64,000 nucleotides of DNA from Candidatus Poribacteria bacterium (GCA_018644665.1 JABGQA010000088.1:62001-126000); one strand, 5' to 3'. Positions 23,891 to 34,910 are shown, numbered from the stretch's first letter. Made by a program: numbers and translations. Notes: a model not told the origin generated them from the letters alone.

Positions 23891-25575
23891 ATGGCGACGC
23901 TCGCTATGGGAGGAGGCCCGGCATCGCCATCGACGCGCTCATCGCTCATCGCTCAGGCGACGGATCGGCAAGCGACGGTTCCGGCGCCACCGGGCGTTCG
24001 AGGGGATTGCCCGCCTGTACCAGGACATGGCGTACGGATACGCCTATGCCCTGCTCGGCGACGGGCGCCTTGCCGAGGATACTGCGCAGGAGGCGTTCAT
24101 CGTGGCGTGGCGAAGGCTCGAGGACGTTCGGAACGCAGAGGCGTTCCCTGGATGGTCTCGGCGCGTCGTCCGCACGCAGTGCGACCGATTGACGCGCGGC
24201 AAGCGTCTCCCAACCGTGACGCTAGAAGCGGCGGCGCAGGTTCGCTCGACAGACGCGCGTCCCGACGTTCACGTCGAGGCGCAGGAAACGCGCGCTCGCG
24301 TCGCGACAGCCGTTCGCTCCCTGCCGGAGGCCGAGAGGGTCGCGACGACCCTGTACTACCTGGATGGGCACACGCAGAACGAGATAGCCCGTTTCCTCGG
24401 CATCAAGTCGGCAGCGGTTAGCACGCGGCTCTACTCGGCGAGGCAGCGACTCAAGGGGAGGCCCATGCACATGGTTCGCGAGGATGTTCGGGGAACGCGA
24501 CCGTCACGCGATGAAGCCTTCGTGCGCGATGTCCTGTTCCGTTCGATCCAGGAAGGCGACGCCGAGAAAGTGAGCGAACTCGTCGGCTCGGACGCGTCCC
24601 TGCTGAACGCGTCGGATGAGCAGGGGCGAACGCCGATCGAGGCGCTCTCGAAGTCCGAGCATCCCAACACCGTGCGGCGCGACTTCGACAAGCGGCGCGG
24701 GATCTACGAGTTCCTCACAGAGCGCGGGGCCGCGCCCGACCTGCCGGTGGCCATCGCGATGAACGACATCTCGCTGGCGGAGGGCCTCATCAGACGGCGG
24801 CCCGAGCAGATCGACGCGCCATTGACCGCTCCGAGCCCCGCGTATGGGATGCGCCGACTTCGCATGCGTCCGCTCGCGATAGCGATCGCGTTCCATCGCG
24901 AAGAGATCGCGCGGGTGCTCCTCGCGGCGGGAGCGGATGTCCACGCGGATAACGACCAGGCGGCTGTCATAGCAGCGACGGTCCCCGCACACCTGCTCAG
25001 CATTCTGCGCCTCCTGATGGATCACGGCGCGCAGCCGAATCCCCATCCCAACGCGCCATACGGCCCCCTCGCCTCCGCGTGCGAGTGGCTGGAGGGCGAG
25101 AGCGCCCGAGCGCTCATCGAGGCGGGAGCCGATCCGAATGCCCCTGTCTACGCGACCTACACCGGGACATGGTCGAGCGCTTCACGGGCCTCGTGCCATA
25201 TGACGGCCCGACGTACCCGACGAATCCCCAATGGAGTGGCTGCGGCCGGCAGCAGAACCCATGTCGCCGCTGTTCGTGGCACTCGGGAGTCCGGCGGGCC
25301 ACTGCGTGGATTGGGACGGGTTGCCGCGTGTCGTCGAGGTTCTGCTGGGCCACGGCGCCGACGCGCGACAGGAAGGATCGATAGCGGTACATGGCGAACG
25401 TGTGACGATGACGCCGCTCGCGTACCTGCGAAGTATGACGGAGAACGTCGGGGAGGCGGAACGGCGCCATCGTAATCGAGACGACCAGGCGCCGCACAAT
25501 CTGTCCCACCCGGAGAACTGGCGGTTCGTGGAAGAGACAGTCGCGCTGCTGCTTCGCCATGGGGCGGCCCGTTGA
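23891..25575 (+). pseudogene. ECF-type sigma factor-ankyrin fusion interrupted by about three frameshifts
   Basis: Sigma core 'GIARLYQDMAYGYAYALLGDGRLAEDTAQEAFIVAWRRLEDV...AERVATTLYYLDGHTQNEIARFLGIKSAAVSTRLYSARQRLKG' and ankyrin 'EEIARVLLAAGADVHADNDQ' in frame 0. The likely N-terminus (SLIAQATDRQA) is in frame 2; ankyrin continuation is in frame 2 (DMVERFTGLVPYDGPTYPTNPQW) then frame 1 (EWLRPAAEPMSPLFVALGS...VVEVLLGHGADARQ...TVALLLRHGAAR). Confidence 0.65.
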
Positions 25576-25855
25576 CACCGGACGATCGCGTACGTCAAGC
25601 TGCGGGTCATGGGTTTGGTCGAGATCGCAACCGGCCAAAGGTCACGGCCACAAGCTCCCTGGGCTCGCGATGGACAGGCCGGTGTACGTCGGATACACGG
25701 CGCCACTTCCGGACGAGACACGCGTCTCCGTCTGGCGCGGTACTCCGGTTCCCAACATCTGAACGGTAACCAACACGCGACGCGTTCCCCGTCTTCGCTG
25801 CTGTCTATATGGAGACCGGCGCGCGGGTAACCTGGGCACAAGTGGACGCCACACA

Positions 25856-28015
25856 ATGCGCAATATCAACGTCGTATACGTCTATCTCGATCCCAACGAG
25901 AGCCACGCGTTACGACGGGGCGACGTCCGAATCGTCTGGTCCGCCTCGCCCGTACCGGATTGCGATCTCTACGCGTACGTCAGCGCGTACAGCTTCTCCG
26001 GGAGGCGTCCCGGCCCGCAGGTGCTGGTCCAGGCGGAGCCCGTCGTCACGCAGCCTAGAGAATTCACTTGCGAAGTCTTCGGACAGTTCGACCATGTTCT
26101 GACACTACTTGACGCGCTAGACGGTATTACACCGCAGGTCGGCAAGTGGCAGTTCCCTGTATGCAAGATGGACGTGAAATCGGAGCCCCTACCTGAGGAG
26201 TCGGAGTTCGCCGTCCGCTATCCGACGGAAGGTCGCCGGAACGCCATCTGTATGATCAACGGATACAAGGCCTCGGCGATCCCGGGCGAGCTCTACTCGC
26301 GTCGCGTCGAGATGGCTCTATGGTTCCACGAACACTCCGATATCCCATTCGATGTGTTTGGAAAGCCTGCCTTCGTGGGGCTGCCCAACTACATCCGATC
26401 TCTGGAAGCCGAAGAGAAGCGTTCTGTCCTCGCCGGATACCGGTACTCACTGTGTCTGGAGAACTGCTACGACCCGTTCTGGTCACGAGGGTACCTGACG
26501 GAGAAGCTCACGGAATGCCTCGCCTGTCGCACAGTTCCCATCTACCTCGGCTGCGCGAATATCGAGGAGTACATCCCGACCAGTTGCTTCATCGACTACC
26601 GCGATTTTGAGGGCTGCGAGCAGCTAAACGACTACATACGGGGAATGAGCGATCGTGACTACCAGTCCTATGTCGACAACATCGATGAGTGGCTGAGCGG
26701 CGGCGGCCTACGCGCGTACGCCGTGTCCCACCTCTACGACAAGCTCACCGAATTGCTCGCGGACGCTGTGGGCGACGGCGCCACGTCTATGTGGCGTGGG
26801 GAGTCGCAATGGCAGTCGGCCGACATGCCCGACGAGCCACCAACGCGAGACGTCGACGCGGATGGCTCCTTGATCACGTGGATCGAGATGAATCGGGCGA
26901 CATATTGGTCGTGGGACTATCTGACGCGGGCGTCGCTCGATGACTGTGTAGAGAGTGTCGACGCAATGAGGAAGACGCAGGCGCTTGGGCCCACTCTCCA
27001 CGACGAGGCCGTCCCGGACAAGCAGAAATCAACCCGGGTGAGCCGCCTTCTCTATCTCGGCGTGCAGACGGTCCCTGGCGATTCCGGAGGCGAGTTTGAC
27101 TACAACGTACGCAACTTCCTGATGGACTGGCGGGCGTGGCCCGACATCGATGTCCACTATTTCGACCCAGCCGCTCGCGCGCAGGCGTCTGGTGTCGCCG
27201 GGATGTCGGAAGAGGCAATCGAGTGCGCGCTTGGCGGGAACTTCGATCTCGTGTTCTGCGTCCCATACGCGCGGGGCATCGATGTTCTGCACGACACCAT
27301 GCGTCGTATCACGCTTCACGCCAACACCATGATGTGGCTGCCGTATCGTCCCGATCTGTTCGAAACGCACTCGCTGCCGTGGGCATCGTGCGTGGATCGT
27401 CTGGTCACCACGTCTGAGACTGACTACCGCGCGTTCCAGGAAGCTGGCTACGGGGACCGCGTAGTGCAGAGCCAATGGGCGTTCAGTCCCAGCACGTACG
27501 GGCGCGTGCGCGCGAAACGCGAGCCTATGGTGATGCTTGTTGGACAGCGGACCGACGTGCGCGCGCAGGCATGCGAGTATGTGGCTTCGAGCGGAATCAG
27601 CATCGCAGCCTATGGCCACGGATGGGGCGAAGGTCGCTTCCTTCCGTTGACTCGGTTCCAGCGCCGATTCAGTGAATCGGCCATAAACCTGAGCCTGGGC
27701 AGCCGACGCCGAGTCTACGAGGTAACGGGTAGCGGAGGCTTCCTCATGACGACACCCGTCGAGGGGCTTGACGATGCGTTCGTCACCGATGCGGTCGACC
27801 CGGACAGAGCCGAGGTCGTGGTCGTGCACGCAATGGACGAACTCGTCGAAAAAGCGCGCTACTACATCGAGCGGGGGAAGGAACGCGAAGCGATAGCCCG
27901 TCGAGGCTACAAGCGGGCCCACGCGCATCACACGTGGACGCATCGGTTCGCGGACGTGTTTTCCAAAGTTGGGTGGGAACTCCCGGAACTGCCCCCCGAG
28001 CGTAGTGTACGCTGA
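25856..28015 (+). CDS. Fusion protein: GT10 (fucosyltransferase-like) domain + CgeB/GT1-like glycosyltransferase domain
   Basis: N-half 'YRYSLCLENCYDPFWSRGYLTEKLTECLACRTVPIYLGCANIEEYIPTSCFIDYRDFE' (GT10 motif). C-half 'RRRVYEVTGSGGFLMTTPVEGLDDAF...ELVEKARYYIERGKEREAIARRGYKRAHAHHTWTHRF' (CgeB-like). Confidence 0.75.
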   Translation: MRNINVVYVYLDPNESHALRRGDVRIVWSASPVPDCDLYAYVSAYSFSGRRPGPQVLVQAEPVVTQPREFTCEVFGQFDHVLTLLDALDGITPQVGKWQFPVCKMDVKSEPLPEESEFAVRYPTEGRRNAICMINGYKASAIPGELYSRRVEMALWFHEHSDIPFDVFGKPAFVGLPNYIRSLEAEEKRSVLAGYRYSLCLENCYDPFWSRGYLTEKLTECLACRTVPIYLGCANIEEYIPTSCFIDYRDFEGCEQLNDYIRGMSDRDYQSYVDNIDEWLSGGGLRAYAVSHLYDKLTELLADAVGDGATSMWRGESQWQSADMPDEPPTRDVDADGSLITWIEMNRATYWSWDYLTRASLDDCVESVDAMRKTQALGPTLHDEAVPDKQKSTRVSRLLYLGVQTVPGDSGGEFDYNVRNFLMDWRAWPDIDVHYFDPAARAQASGVAGMSEEAIECALGGNFDLVFCVPYARGIDVLHDTMRRITLHANTMMWLPYRPDLFETHSLPWASCVDRLVTTSETDYRAFQEAGYGDRVVQSQWAFSPSTYGRVRAKREPMVMLVGQRTDVRAQACEYVASSGISIAAYGHGWGEGRFLPLTRFQRRFSESAINLSLGSRRRVYEVTGSGGFLMTTPVEGLDDAFVTDAVDPDRAEVVVVHAMDELVEKARYYIERGKEREAIARRGYKRAHAHHTWTHRFADVFSKVGWELPELPPERSVR

Positions 28016-28190
28016 GCAATACGGCCACCAGACCAACCTCGTGTGGGGCGCTAGCACGCAGGCGGCGCCGGTGAGGCCATTTTGGGCGCGAGGCGCTCCG
28101 GGCCGTAGCGTAGTCGCACACGCGGTCCGCCAGGAGGGCAGGGGCTGCTGGTGGTAGCACGGTCGCGAAACTCCCGCGAGGACATGAACG

Positions 28191-29679
28191 GTGAAACGAG
28201 TCGCACCGGCGCCCAACATCGTCCTGATTTACGCCGACGACCTCGGGTGGGGTGATGTCGGCTGCCTGAACCCCGACTCGAAGATCCCGACGCCGCACAT
28301 CGACGCGTTGGCCGCGGGGAATGTCGTTCACCGACGCCCACGCGCCGGGAACCGTCTGCTCCGCGAGTCGATACGGCATCATGACGGGTCGGTATTCGTG
28401 GCGCACGTCGGTGAAGCAGGGGATCATCTACGGCGACCACCCTCCGTGGATCGAGCCCGGGCGGATGACGTTGGCGTCGCTGCTCCGTGACGCCGGGTAC
28501 GACACCGCAGCGGTCGGGAAGTGGCATCTTGGCTCCGACTGGGACGCCGCCGCGCGTCCCGGCCGCGAGGGGAACGACTGCATGCCCTCCGGAATCGACT
28601 TCTCCCGCCCGGTTCACAGCGGGCATGCCGTCGGCTTCACGTACGACTTCCTCCACCTCGACTGGAACGCGGCCGGGCCGGAGCTGGCGCGATCATACCC
28701 CGGCGGGAATGGCTCGACGCTGCTCCCCGAAATGCAGGACTGCGCCCGGTGGTACTTCGAGAACGGCATGTCCGAGGGAGGCGACCCGGACTTCCTCGCC
28801 TTCGACATGCGGGAGGCGCAGTTGCGGTTCGGCGAGCGGTGCGTCGAGTACATCGACGCAAAGGGCGACGCGACAGGACGAGGAGCCGCGGGCAGCCGAC
28901 TCAACCAACGCGACGACGCGCCGTTCTTCCTATACTACGCTCCGCCAATGCCGCACACGCCCGTGGTGCCTGCCGATCGGTTCCTTGGCATGAGCGGCGC
29001 GGGTCTCTACGGTGACTTCGTATGTGAGTTCGATTGGATCATCGGGCGAATCGTGAACGCCCTGGAGCGCAACGACCTGCTCGACGACACGATGATCATC
29101 GTGAGTTCCGACAACGGGCCGGAGAACACCTGCTACCCGCGCATACGCGAGTTCGGCCACGCGAGCATGGGGCCGTTCCGCGGCGTGAAACGCGACATGT
29201 GGGAGACGGGGCATCGCATGCCGTTCATCGTCAGTTGGCCTGGCGTGGTCGAGCCGGGGGCGACGTGCAACGCCGTCGTGGGGCAGACGGACCTGCTGGC
29301 GACCTTCTCGGACATGCTGGGCGCGTCGCTGCCGGAAGGCGCGGGAGAAGATAGCGTCAGCATCCTGCCACTGCTGCGGGGCGAACGTGACCGCGTCCGG
29401 GACTCCATCGTGTACCACGCGAACGAAGGGCCGCTCGCAATCCGACGCGGCGATTGGGTCTTGATGGAAGAGCCGAGTGTCGTGAGCTGGCAGTTGGAGC
29501 CGGACTGGTTTCGTGAGGAGCGTGGCATCGTGTCGCCGGAGCCGGGGCCGCAGCTGTTCGACCTGGCGGAAGACCCGTATCAGCGACACAACCTGTTCGA
29601 TCGGCGCCCGGCGACCGTTGAGGAACTCAGGGCGCTGTTGGCGGAACATGTCGCGGCGGGCCGGAGCGTTGACGGGTAG
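28191..29679 (+). pseudogene. Sulfatase (alkaline phosphatase superfamily) with one apparent frameshift
   Basis: '[36 protein letters not shown]' in frame 0 continues as '[29 protein letters not shown]...' in frame 1 from about 28321. C-S-A-S-R is the FGly-type active-site motif. Confidence 0.8.
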
Positions 29680-29753
29680 CCGTTGGCCAGCAGCGTCTAA
29701 CGCGCCGGATGACCAGGCGTATTCGGCGATTGAGGATGCGTGGGATCGCGACC

Positions 29754-30779
29754 CTACTGGGCCGCTCGTACGCGCGGGTCGGCGCCCGGGGGCGGAGCGA
29801 GGCTTGGCGTGAACAGACGCCGCTCGACATCCGCGACATCGGAGCCGAGAGTGGAGCGCATCGCCGTCGAGATCGTCTCCCCTTGCCGTAGCTCTCGTAG
29901 CACCTGCTGCACGAGTTCGCCGCCGAAGGTGTTCAGCAGGTAGCTGCCCAGAACGGCGCATTGGTGGTACGCGAGCGAGACGTGTTCGCCCGGGAGTTCG
30001 GAGAACGGCATGTCGAGGTCGGACAGCGCGAGAGCGCAGTCCCCGTCGACCGCTTGGCGAACGCGGTCCTTCTCCCACTGCATGAGCGGCTTCGACAGCG
30101 CGCCGGCGAGCGCCTCGTCGAGCCAATGCGGGCAGCGGCCGCGCGTGATTTCATGCACCAGGATATGCGTGTATTCGTGTCTCAGGAGCGCGCACAGCAG
30201 GCCGGGGTTCGGCGTCGGGCTGTGCAGGAAGATGGCGATGCCCGAACTGTCCTGCGCCAGACCGGCGGCCCACAACGGCCAGCCCTTCCGCGCGGGGTTC
30301 GTCGCGGGCAGCAGATGGACGGTAACTCTCGAGGACGGCGTCACGCCCAACGTCTGCTCGAACTCGGCGTACGCGTGGGACAGGGCGCGGCAGGCGATGT
30401 CACCGGCCGCGGGCGGGATTCCCTCCGCCAGCGTTACCGTGAACCTGTGCTGATACGCTTGCGCCTCGGGCGTACTGAGGGCGTCCGCCAGTTGCTCGAA
30501 CGCGACGCGTTCTTCCAAGATGCGCTGCTGGCGTCTCTTCGCGGCCTCATGATCGGGCGCGGCAAAGAGCGCCTTGTCCAGGGCGGCCAGGGCGCTATCC
30601 CAGTCACCGAGGTACTCGCACACCTTCGCGTAGTCCACGTATGCGGACGTGTGCTCGGGCTGTAGCGCGAGTCCTTCGCGGTAGAACCCCGCGGAAGCGA
30701 CGTAGTCGCCACGCTGGTACGCGCCGACGGCAGCGTTGAAGTAGGCGCTCGCGCTGTATGCGCTTTCGGTCATAACCAC
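29754..30779 (-). CDS. TPR + peptidase MA-like (gluzincin, HExxH) protein
   Basis: TPR N-term, then 'LCALLRHEYTHILVHEITRGRCPHWLDEALAGALS' (HExxH...E zinc motif). Confidence 0.75.
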   Translation of the reverse strand: MVMTESAYSASAYFNAAVGAYQRGDYVASAGFYREGLALQPEHTSAYVDYAKVCEYLGDWDSALAALDKALFAAPDHEAAKRRQQRILEERVAFEQLADALSTPEAQAYQHRFTVTLAEGIPPAAGDIACRALSHAYAEFEQTLGVTPSSRVTVHLLPATNPARKGWPLWAAGLAQDSSGIAIFLHSPTPNPGLLCALLRHEYTHILVHEITRGRCPHWLDEALAGALSKPLMQWEKDRVRQAVDGDCALALSDLDMPFSELPGEHVSLAYHQCAVLGSYLLNTFGGELVQQVLRELRQGETISTAMRSTLGSDVADVERRLFTPSLAPPPGADPRVRAAQ

Positions 30780-30807
30780 ACGCGGTCCACGATGATAGAA
30801 AACGCGT

Positions 30808-31860
30808 TTAGCAGCGTATCATCCCCACGACGCGTATCTCGGCGCCTCCGAACTGCACCAGTGACTCGGACTCTATCTGAGCCGAACCGTCGATACGGGA
30901 GGCGTTCACGATGACGCCGTTCATGCTCTCGAGATCGGTCACGAAGACCTTGCCGTCGCACAGATCCAGACGCGCGTGGCGGCGGGACAGGCGTCGGCTG
31001 GAGTCGTGTAGACTCACGGTCGCTTTGCGGCCGCGGCCGAGGACGACTTCACTCAGGTCGACGACGTACCGGTCGCCGGTCGCCGAGCCGAAGATGGCAC
31101 GGGCGTATCCACGCGTCTCGGACTCGATCTGCTCCAGTGTCAGCTTTGTGCCACCCATCTCGACGACGCAGCCTATCTCTATGGGCGTCGGCTCGTCGAT
31201 GCGCTCGCCGTTCACGAGCGTGCCGTTCTGACTACCGAGGTCCGTAACGACGACTTCACCGTCGAGCAGGAGAACCCGCGTGTGACGCCGGGAGATCTGT
31301 CCATCCCCTTCGACGCGGAACGCCACGTGCCCTCGCCCGAAGACCGCCTCACAGAGCTTGATCTCGATTTCCCGCGGCTCGATCGCGTCGTCTTCCAACG
31401 CCTCGGCATAGAGGAGGACGCTGTCGGAACGCGCCGTGCGAGACGGCATGTCCACCGCTTCGACCGCCCTCGGCACGGACGGGAACGTGTCCATGGCCGC
31501 CTGACGATCGGAATACGACGCCTGCACGAGTTCGCTGTCCGTTCCGGCAGGGAGCGGACTTGCGGCTATGCGGCTTCGTCGCTGCACATCGCGGAAGCTA
31601 CGGAGCGTCTTCACCTTAAGGCGCGCGACTCTCGCCTGTATTTGCGGGTCACGTTCGTCGCCGCCGCGCATAGTCTCCTTACGAACCGCGCGGATCGTGG
31701 TCTTGAGGCCTTCGAACTCGCCGTCCCCGGTCCATTTGTGGAGCGCCTTCTGCTCGTCGCGCGTCAGGCGATTCCCCTCCCGATACCGGGTATGCGCTTC
31801 GAGTGCCTCAGAGAGTTCACCCTCTCGGCATTCGTCGCGATCTGCGTCATACCTGTTCAT
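30808..31860 (-). CDS. Protein with two FHA domains
   Basis: 'QISRRHTRVLLLDGEVVVTDLGSQNGTLVNGERI' and 'RRLSRRHARLDLCDGKVFVTDLESMNGVIVNASRI'. Confidence 0.9.
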   Translation of the reverse strand: MNRYDADRDECREGELSEALEAHTRYREGNRLTRDEQKALHKWTGDGEFEGLKTTIRAVRKETMRGGDERDPQIQARVARLKVKTLRSFRDVQRRSRIAASPLPAGTDSELVQASYSDRQAAMDTFPSVPRAVEAVDMPSRTARSDSVLLYAEALEDDAIEPREIEIKLCEAVFGRGHVAFRVEGDGQISRRHTRVLLLDGEVVVTDLGSQNGTLVNGERIDEPTPIEIGCVVEMGGTKLTLEQIESETRGYARAIFGSATGDRYVVDLSEVVLGRGRKATVSLHDSSRRLSRRHARLDLCDGKVFVTDLESMNGVIVNASRIDGSAQIESESLVQFGGAEIRVVGMIRC

Positions 31861-32623
31861 CGCCGTCCTCCGAGTACTGGTCGAAGTCGAAACCCCGTCT
31901 TACCAGTATCTGTCTCAGTTCCCGGGTGCCACGGAATATCCACACCTTGACAGTGTTTTCCTTCTGATTGAGGGCGTTTCCGATCTCCGCGATGCTCATC
32001 CCCTCGAGGTGACGGAACGTCCAAGCTACCCGATGGTTGCTCTTGGTCATCAACTCGAGTCCTTGTTCGATGAGTTCGCGGGTCTCCTTGTTCTCAAGGA
32101 GCTCGTCGGGCAGCGGTCCATCGTCTTTGTACCGATGGAGCATCTCCTCGACGCCCTCGTCCTCCCCGTGCTGCAGTACTTCCCGGACCCGGCTGCGCTT
32201 ACGGAAGATATCGATGATCGCGTTCTTTGCGATCTGATTCAGCCAGGACTGGAAATTCCCACGCTCGGGATCCCACAGGTCTATCTTCTGCCAGACACGC
32301 ATGAAGATGTCTTGCCATGCTTCCTCGGCATCCTCATGGCTCTGCAACATCCGATACGCTTTGCTGTATATCCAGGTTCCATATTGATCGAGCAGCCATT
32401 GAAGGCCGGTGTCGTTGCCCTGCTGCAGAGCCTGCAACCACCAGTAGTCCTGGTCTGTAGTGCCGTCAGACACGCTCACCGATTGATTCCTATAACCTAC
32501 CGCGACGGCGCCTTTTGTCGGCGTTTTCGTCGCGACCGCAGTTCTCGCCATACTTGACTCCCGTGACCCTCGGCCCGCGTCCGGCGGGGACTTTTCGGAC
32601 CCCGGCGGATTCCTGTCTGACAT
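31847..32623 (-). CDS. ECF/sigma-70 family RNA polymerase sigma factor
   Basis: 'SHEDAEEAWQDIFMRVWQKIDLWDPERGNFQSWLNQIAKNAIIDIFRKR' and 'RVAWTFRHLEGMSIAEIGNALNQKENTVKVWIFRGTRELRQIL'; 14-nt overlap with the downstream FHA gene. Confidence 0.88.
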   Translation of the reverse strand: MSDRNPPGSEKSPPDAGRGSRESSMARTAVATKTPTKGAVAVGYRNQSVSVSDGTTDQDYWWLQALQQGNDTGLQWLLDQYGTWIYSKAYRMLQSHEDAEEAWQDIFMRVWQKIDLWDPERGNFQSWLNQIAKNAIIDIFRKRSRVREVLQHGEDEGVEEMLHRYKDDGPLPDELLENKETRELIEQGLELMTKSNHRVAWTFRHLEGMSIAEIGNALNQKENTVKVWIFRGTRELRQILVRRGFDFDQYSEDGDEQV

Positions 32624-32865
32624 AGAGCAAACCCCTTGCTACTTGATACGGCGTGCCGTTGGAAACGGTTGCAGGCATAGCCGCGCCAGCAGGCTGGGGG
32701 TTGCCTCACGGGAGATAGCTTCGTCAGAATACCAGCAGAAGGTCATCGCTACACGCATGGGCACGTTGGTTTCTCGGCCGGGTACGGAGTGGGTCGAAGT
32801 CGTTGGGTAACCTGTACGCTCGAAAAGCTGCGCGCGCAAATCGGGGCATTGTCGCGTCTGCGTCG

Positions 32866-33603
32866 ATGCGGCGATTCCCCGTGTCATTGCTCTCAGTCTT
32901 TGCGCTCGGGGCGCTTGTGCTGTGTGGCTGTCGCGTGCAGGTGGCGTCGGTCAAGGAGGCGAATCTCGACTTCGCGAAGGGGGCCTTCGCCTCCGCGGGC
33001 GAAGCGTATGACAACGCCATCGCCAACGCGAAGCGTCCCTCGCCCGAGGAGATCCGGCTCCGCTACAACCTCGGCTCGGCCTACTACAAGCAGGATGAGG
33101 CCACCAAGGCGACCGGTCAACTGCAGCAGGCGGCGGAGCGCGTCGCCGGTCACGGCGCGCGTGAGGACTCGGCCACGCGACCCACGGACCATTCCCACGA
33201 AGAGACGCGCGGAGAGGTTGATACATCGTTCCAATTTGCCGCGTATTACAACCTGGGCGCCGCGTACTATCGGGAGCGCGAATACTCCCGTTCCGCAGAG
33301 GCGTTGCAGGCGGCCCTTGTCGTAAATCCGGACGACGTGGACGCGAAGCACAATCTCGAACTCGCGCTCGAGGAGCTGCGTAGCCAGATGTCCGTCGGAG
33401 GGGCTCCGGATGAAGATACGCCACAGCCGACCCCGCGACAGGGAGATGGCGATCCCGAACCCATGCCGCAGAATCCCACCAATCTCTCTCCAGAAGAAGC
33501 TGAGCGTCTGGTGGACATGTTCGGCGGCGACGACGCCGGCCATCAGCAACAGCGAATCCGCAGCATGCTCCCGCCGCGCTACGACGTCGAGAAGGACTGG
33601 TAG
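32866..33603 (+). CDS. TPR lipoprotein
   Basis: Signal 'MRRFPVSLLSVFALGALVLCGC' (lipobox) from ATG 32866; TPR units 'AYYNLGAAYYREREYSRSAEALQAALVVNPDDVDAKHNL'. Confidence 0.75.
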   Translation: MRRFPVSLLSVFALGALVLCGCRVQVASVKEANLDFAKGAFASAGEAYDNAIANAKRPSPEEIRLRYNLGSAYYKQDEATKATGQLQQAAERVAGHGAREDSATRPTDHSHEETRGEVDTSFQFAAYYNLGAAYYREREYSRSAEALQAALVVNPDDVDAKHNLELALEELRSQMSVGGAPDEDTPQPTPRQGDGDPEPMPQNPTNLSPEEAERLVDMFGGDDAGHQQQRIRSMLPPRYDVEKDW

Positions 33604-34648
33604 AAGCGTCCTACCGGGGCTTCGACTCGCGCTGCTCTTGGTCTTGGCCACGGGCTCCCTGGCTGGTCTATGTGCATGCAACCGCCACGCGGACGACTCC
33701 GCGCCACGCGTCGGCGTGCTCTTCCCGACGGCCACCACCCCGACAACCAGCGCCATGAAGACCGCCATCATGCGCTACGCCGCGAGCGCGGACGTCCACG
33801 TTTCATGGCGCGACGGCGACGACCGCGACCCGGCTCTGACCCCGGCCGAGCAGGAACTCCAAAACGCCGTGGACCTCATACGGGAGGATGGCGTACAGGC
33901 GCTTGTCTACACTCCATCCGACGGTCGTACGGCATCCGACGTGCTGCGTGAGGCAGCTTCCGCGGGCGTGCCGGTTATCTGCGTGGACTCCGTGCCCGAG
34001 AACTTCTCCGTCGACGGCATCGTGATGGTCCCGCCGGCATACGCAGGGGAAATGGCCGCCACCGCGGCGCTGGAGCGCGCTCGGCAGCAACGTCGCGTGA
34101 ATGTCGAAGGCTTCATCAACGCGCTCGTCATCGAGGGCTCCTGGCAGAGCGACATCGACCGCGAAGTGGCGCGTGGCTTCTACAACGTCCTCGACAAGGA
34201 CCCGGCTGTCCGCGTGCTCTCGCACACGTCGACGCTTACCCCTACCGACGCATTCCAGTTCGTGAGCCGCGAACTGAACAGCTACGCGGGAAACGTGCAA
34301 CTCCTGCTGGTTGCGTCCACTGAGTACGTCCCCGGCGCCCTCCTCGCGGCGCGGACGCACGGCCTGTCTGATTGGCTGATATCCGCGGGTGTAGGCGCCG
34401 GGGTCGAGGCATGTCGGCTAACGCTCGACAACGTGCACGACTTCGAGGTGGACGGCATGGCGGCCGAAAGGGCGACGTTCGCCGTCCGGGTCGCGCGCAG
34501 CCTGGCGGTCGGAGAACCTGTGGCGCCCGATGGCGTGTATCGGAACGGCACAGTGGACGTGCCTCTGTACCGGCAGGAGCCGCGCGTGCTTTCGCGCGAC
34601 AACGTGCGGGAGATGCAGGATCTGTGGCCGAGCCTGTTCCCGCAGTAG
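33600..34648 (+). CDS. Periplasmic sugar-binding-like (Peripla_BP_4) protein, probable lipoprotein
   Basis: 'LRLALLLVLATGSLAGLCACNRHADD' signal; 'AVDLIREDGVQALVYTPSDGRTASDVLREAASAGVPVICVDSVPE' substrate-binding-protein pattern. Listed ORF start 33410 overlaps the previous CDS; true start uncertain, about 33600. Confidence 0.65.
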
Positions 34649-34910
34649 CGCGCGACGACGATGGGCGGCCGGTGAGAGCGTAGCGCTGCTATCACGGTTT
34701 GCGTGGCGCCGTGGCATCACCCATCGGGCGGCCGTGCAGGCCTACCTGACCGGCCCCATCGCGCCGTTTCTACTCGGTATGGCCATGCGCTCTGGCGTCG
34801 CGAATCGCCTGCTGGGACGGGGCCAACGCTGTGAGGTCCAATCCGCTTTGCGGGCAGCGCCGTCACGCCTTGGCCCTCGCACGAGTCACCGTCCATAGAC
34901 CAGACGTCCG

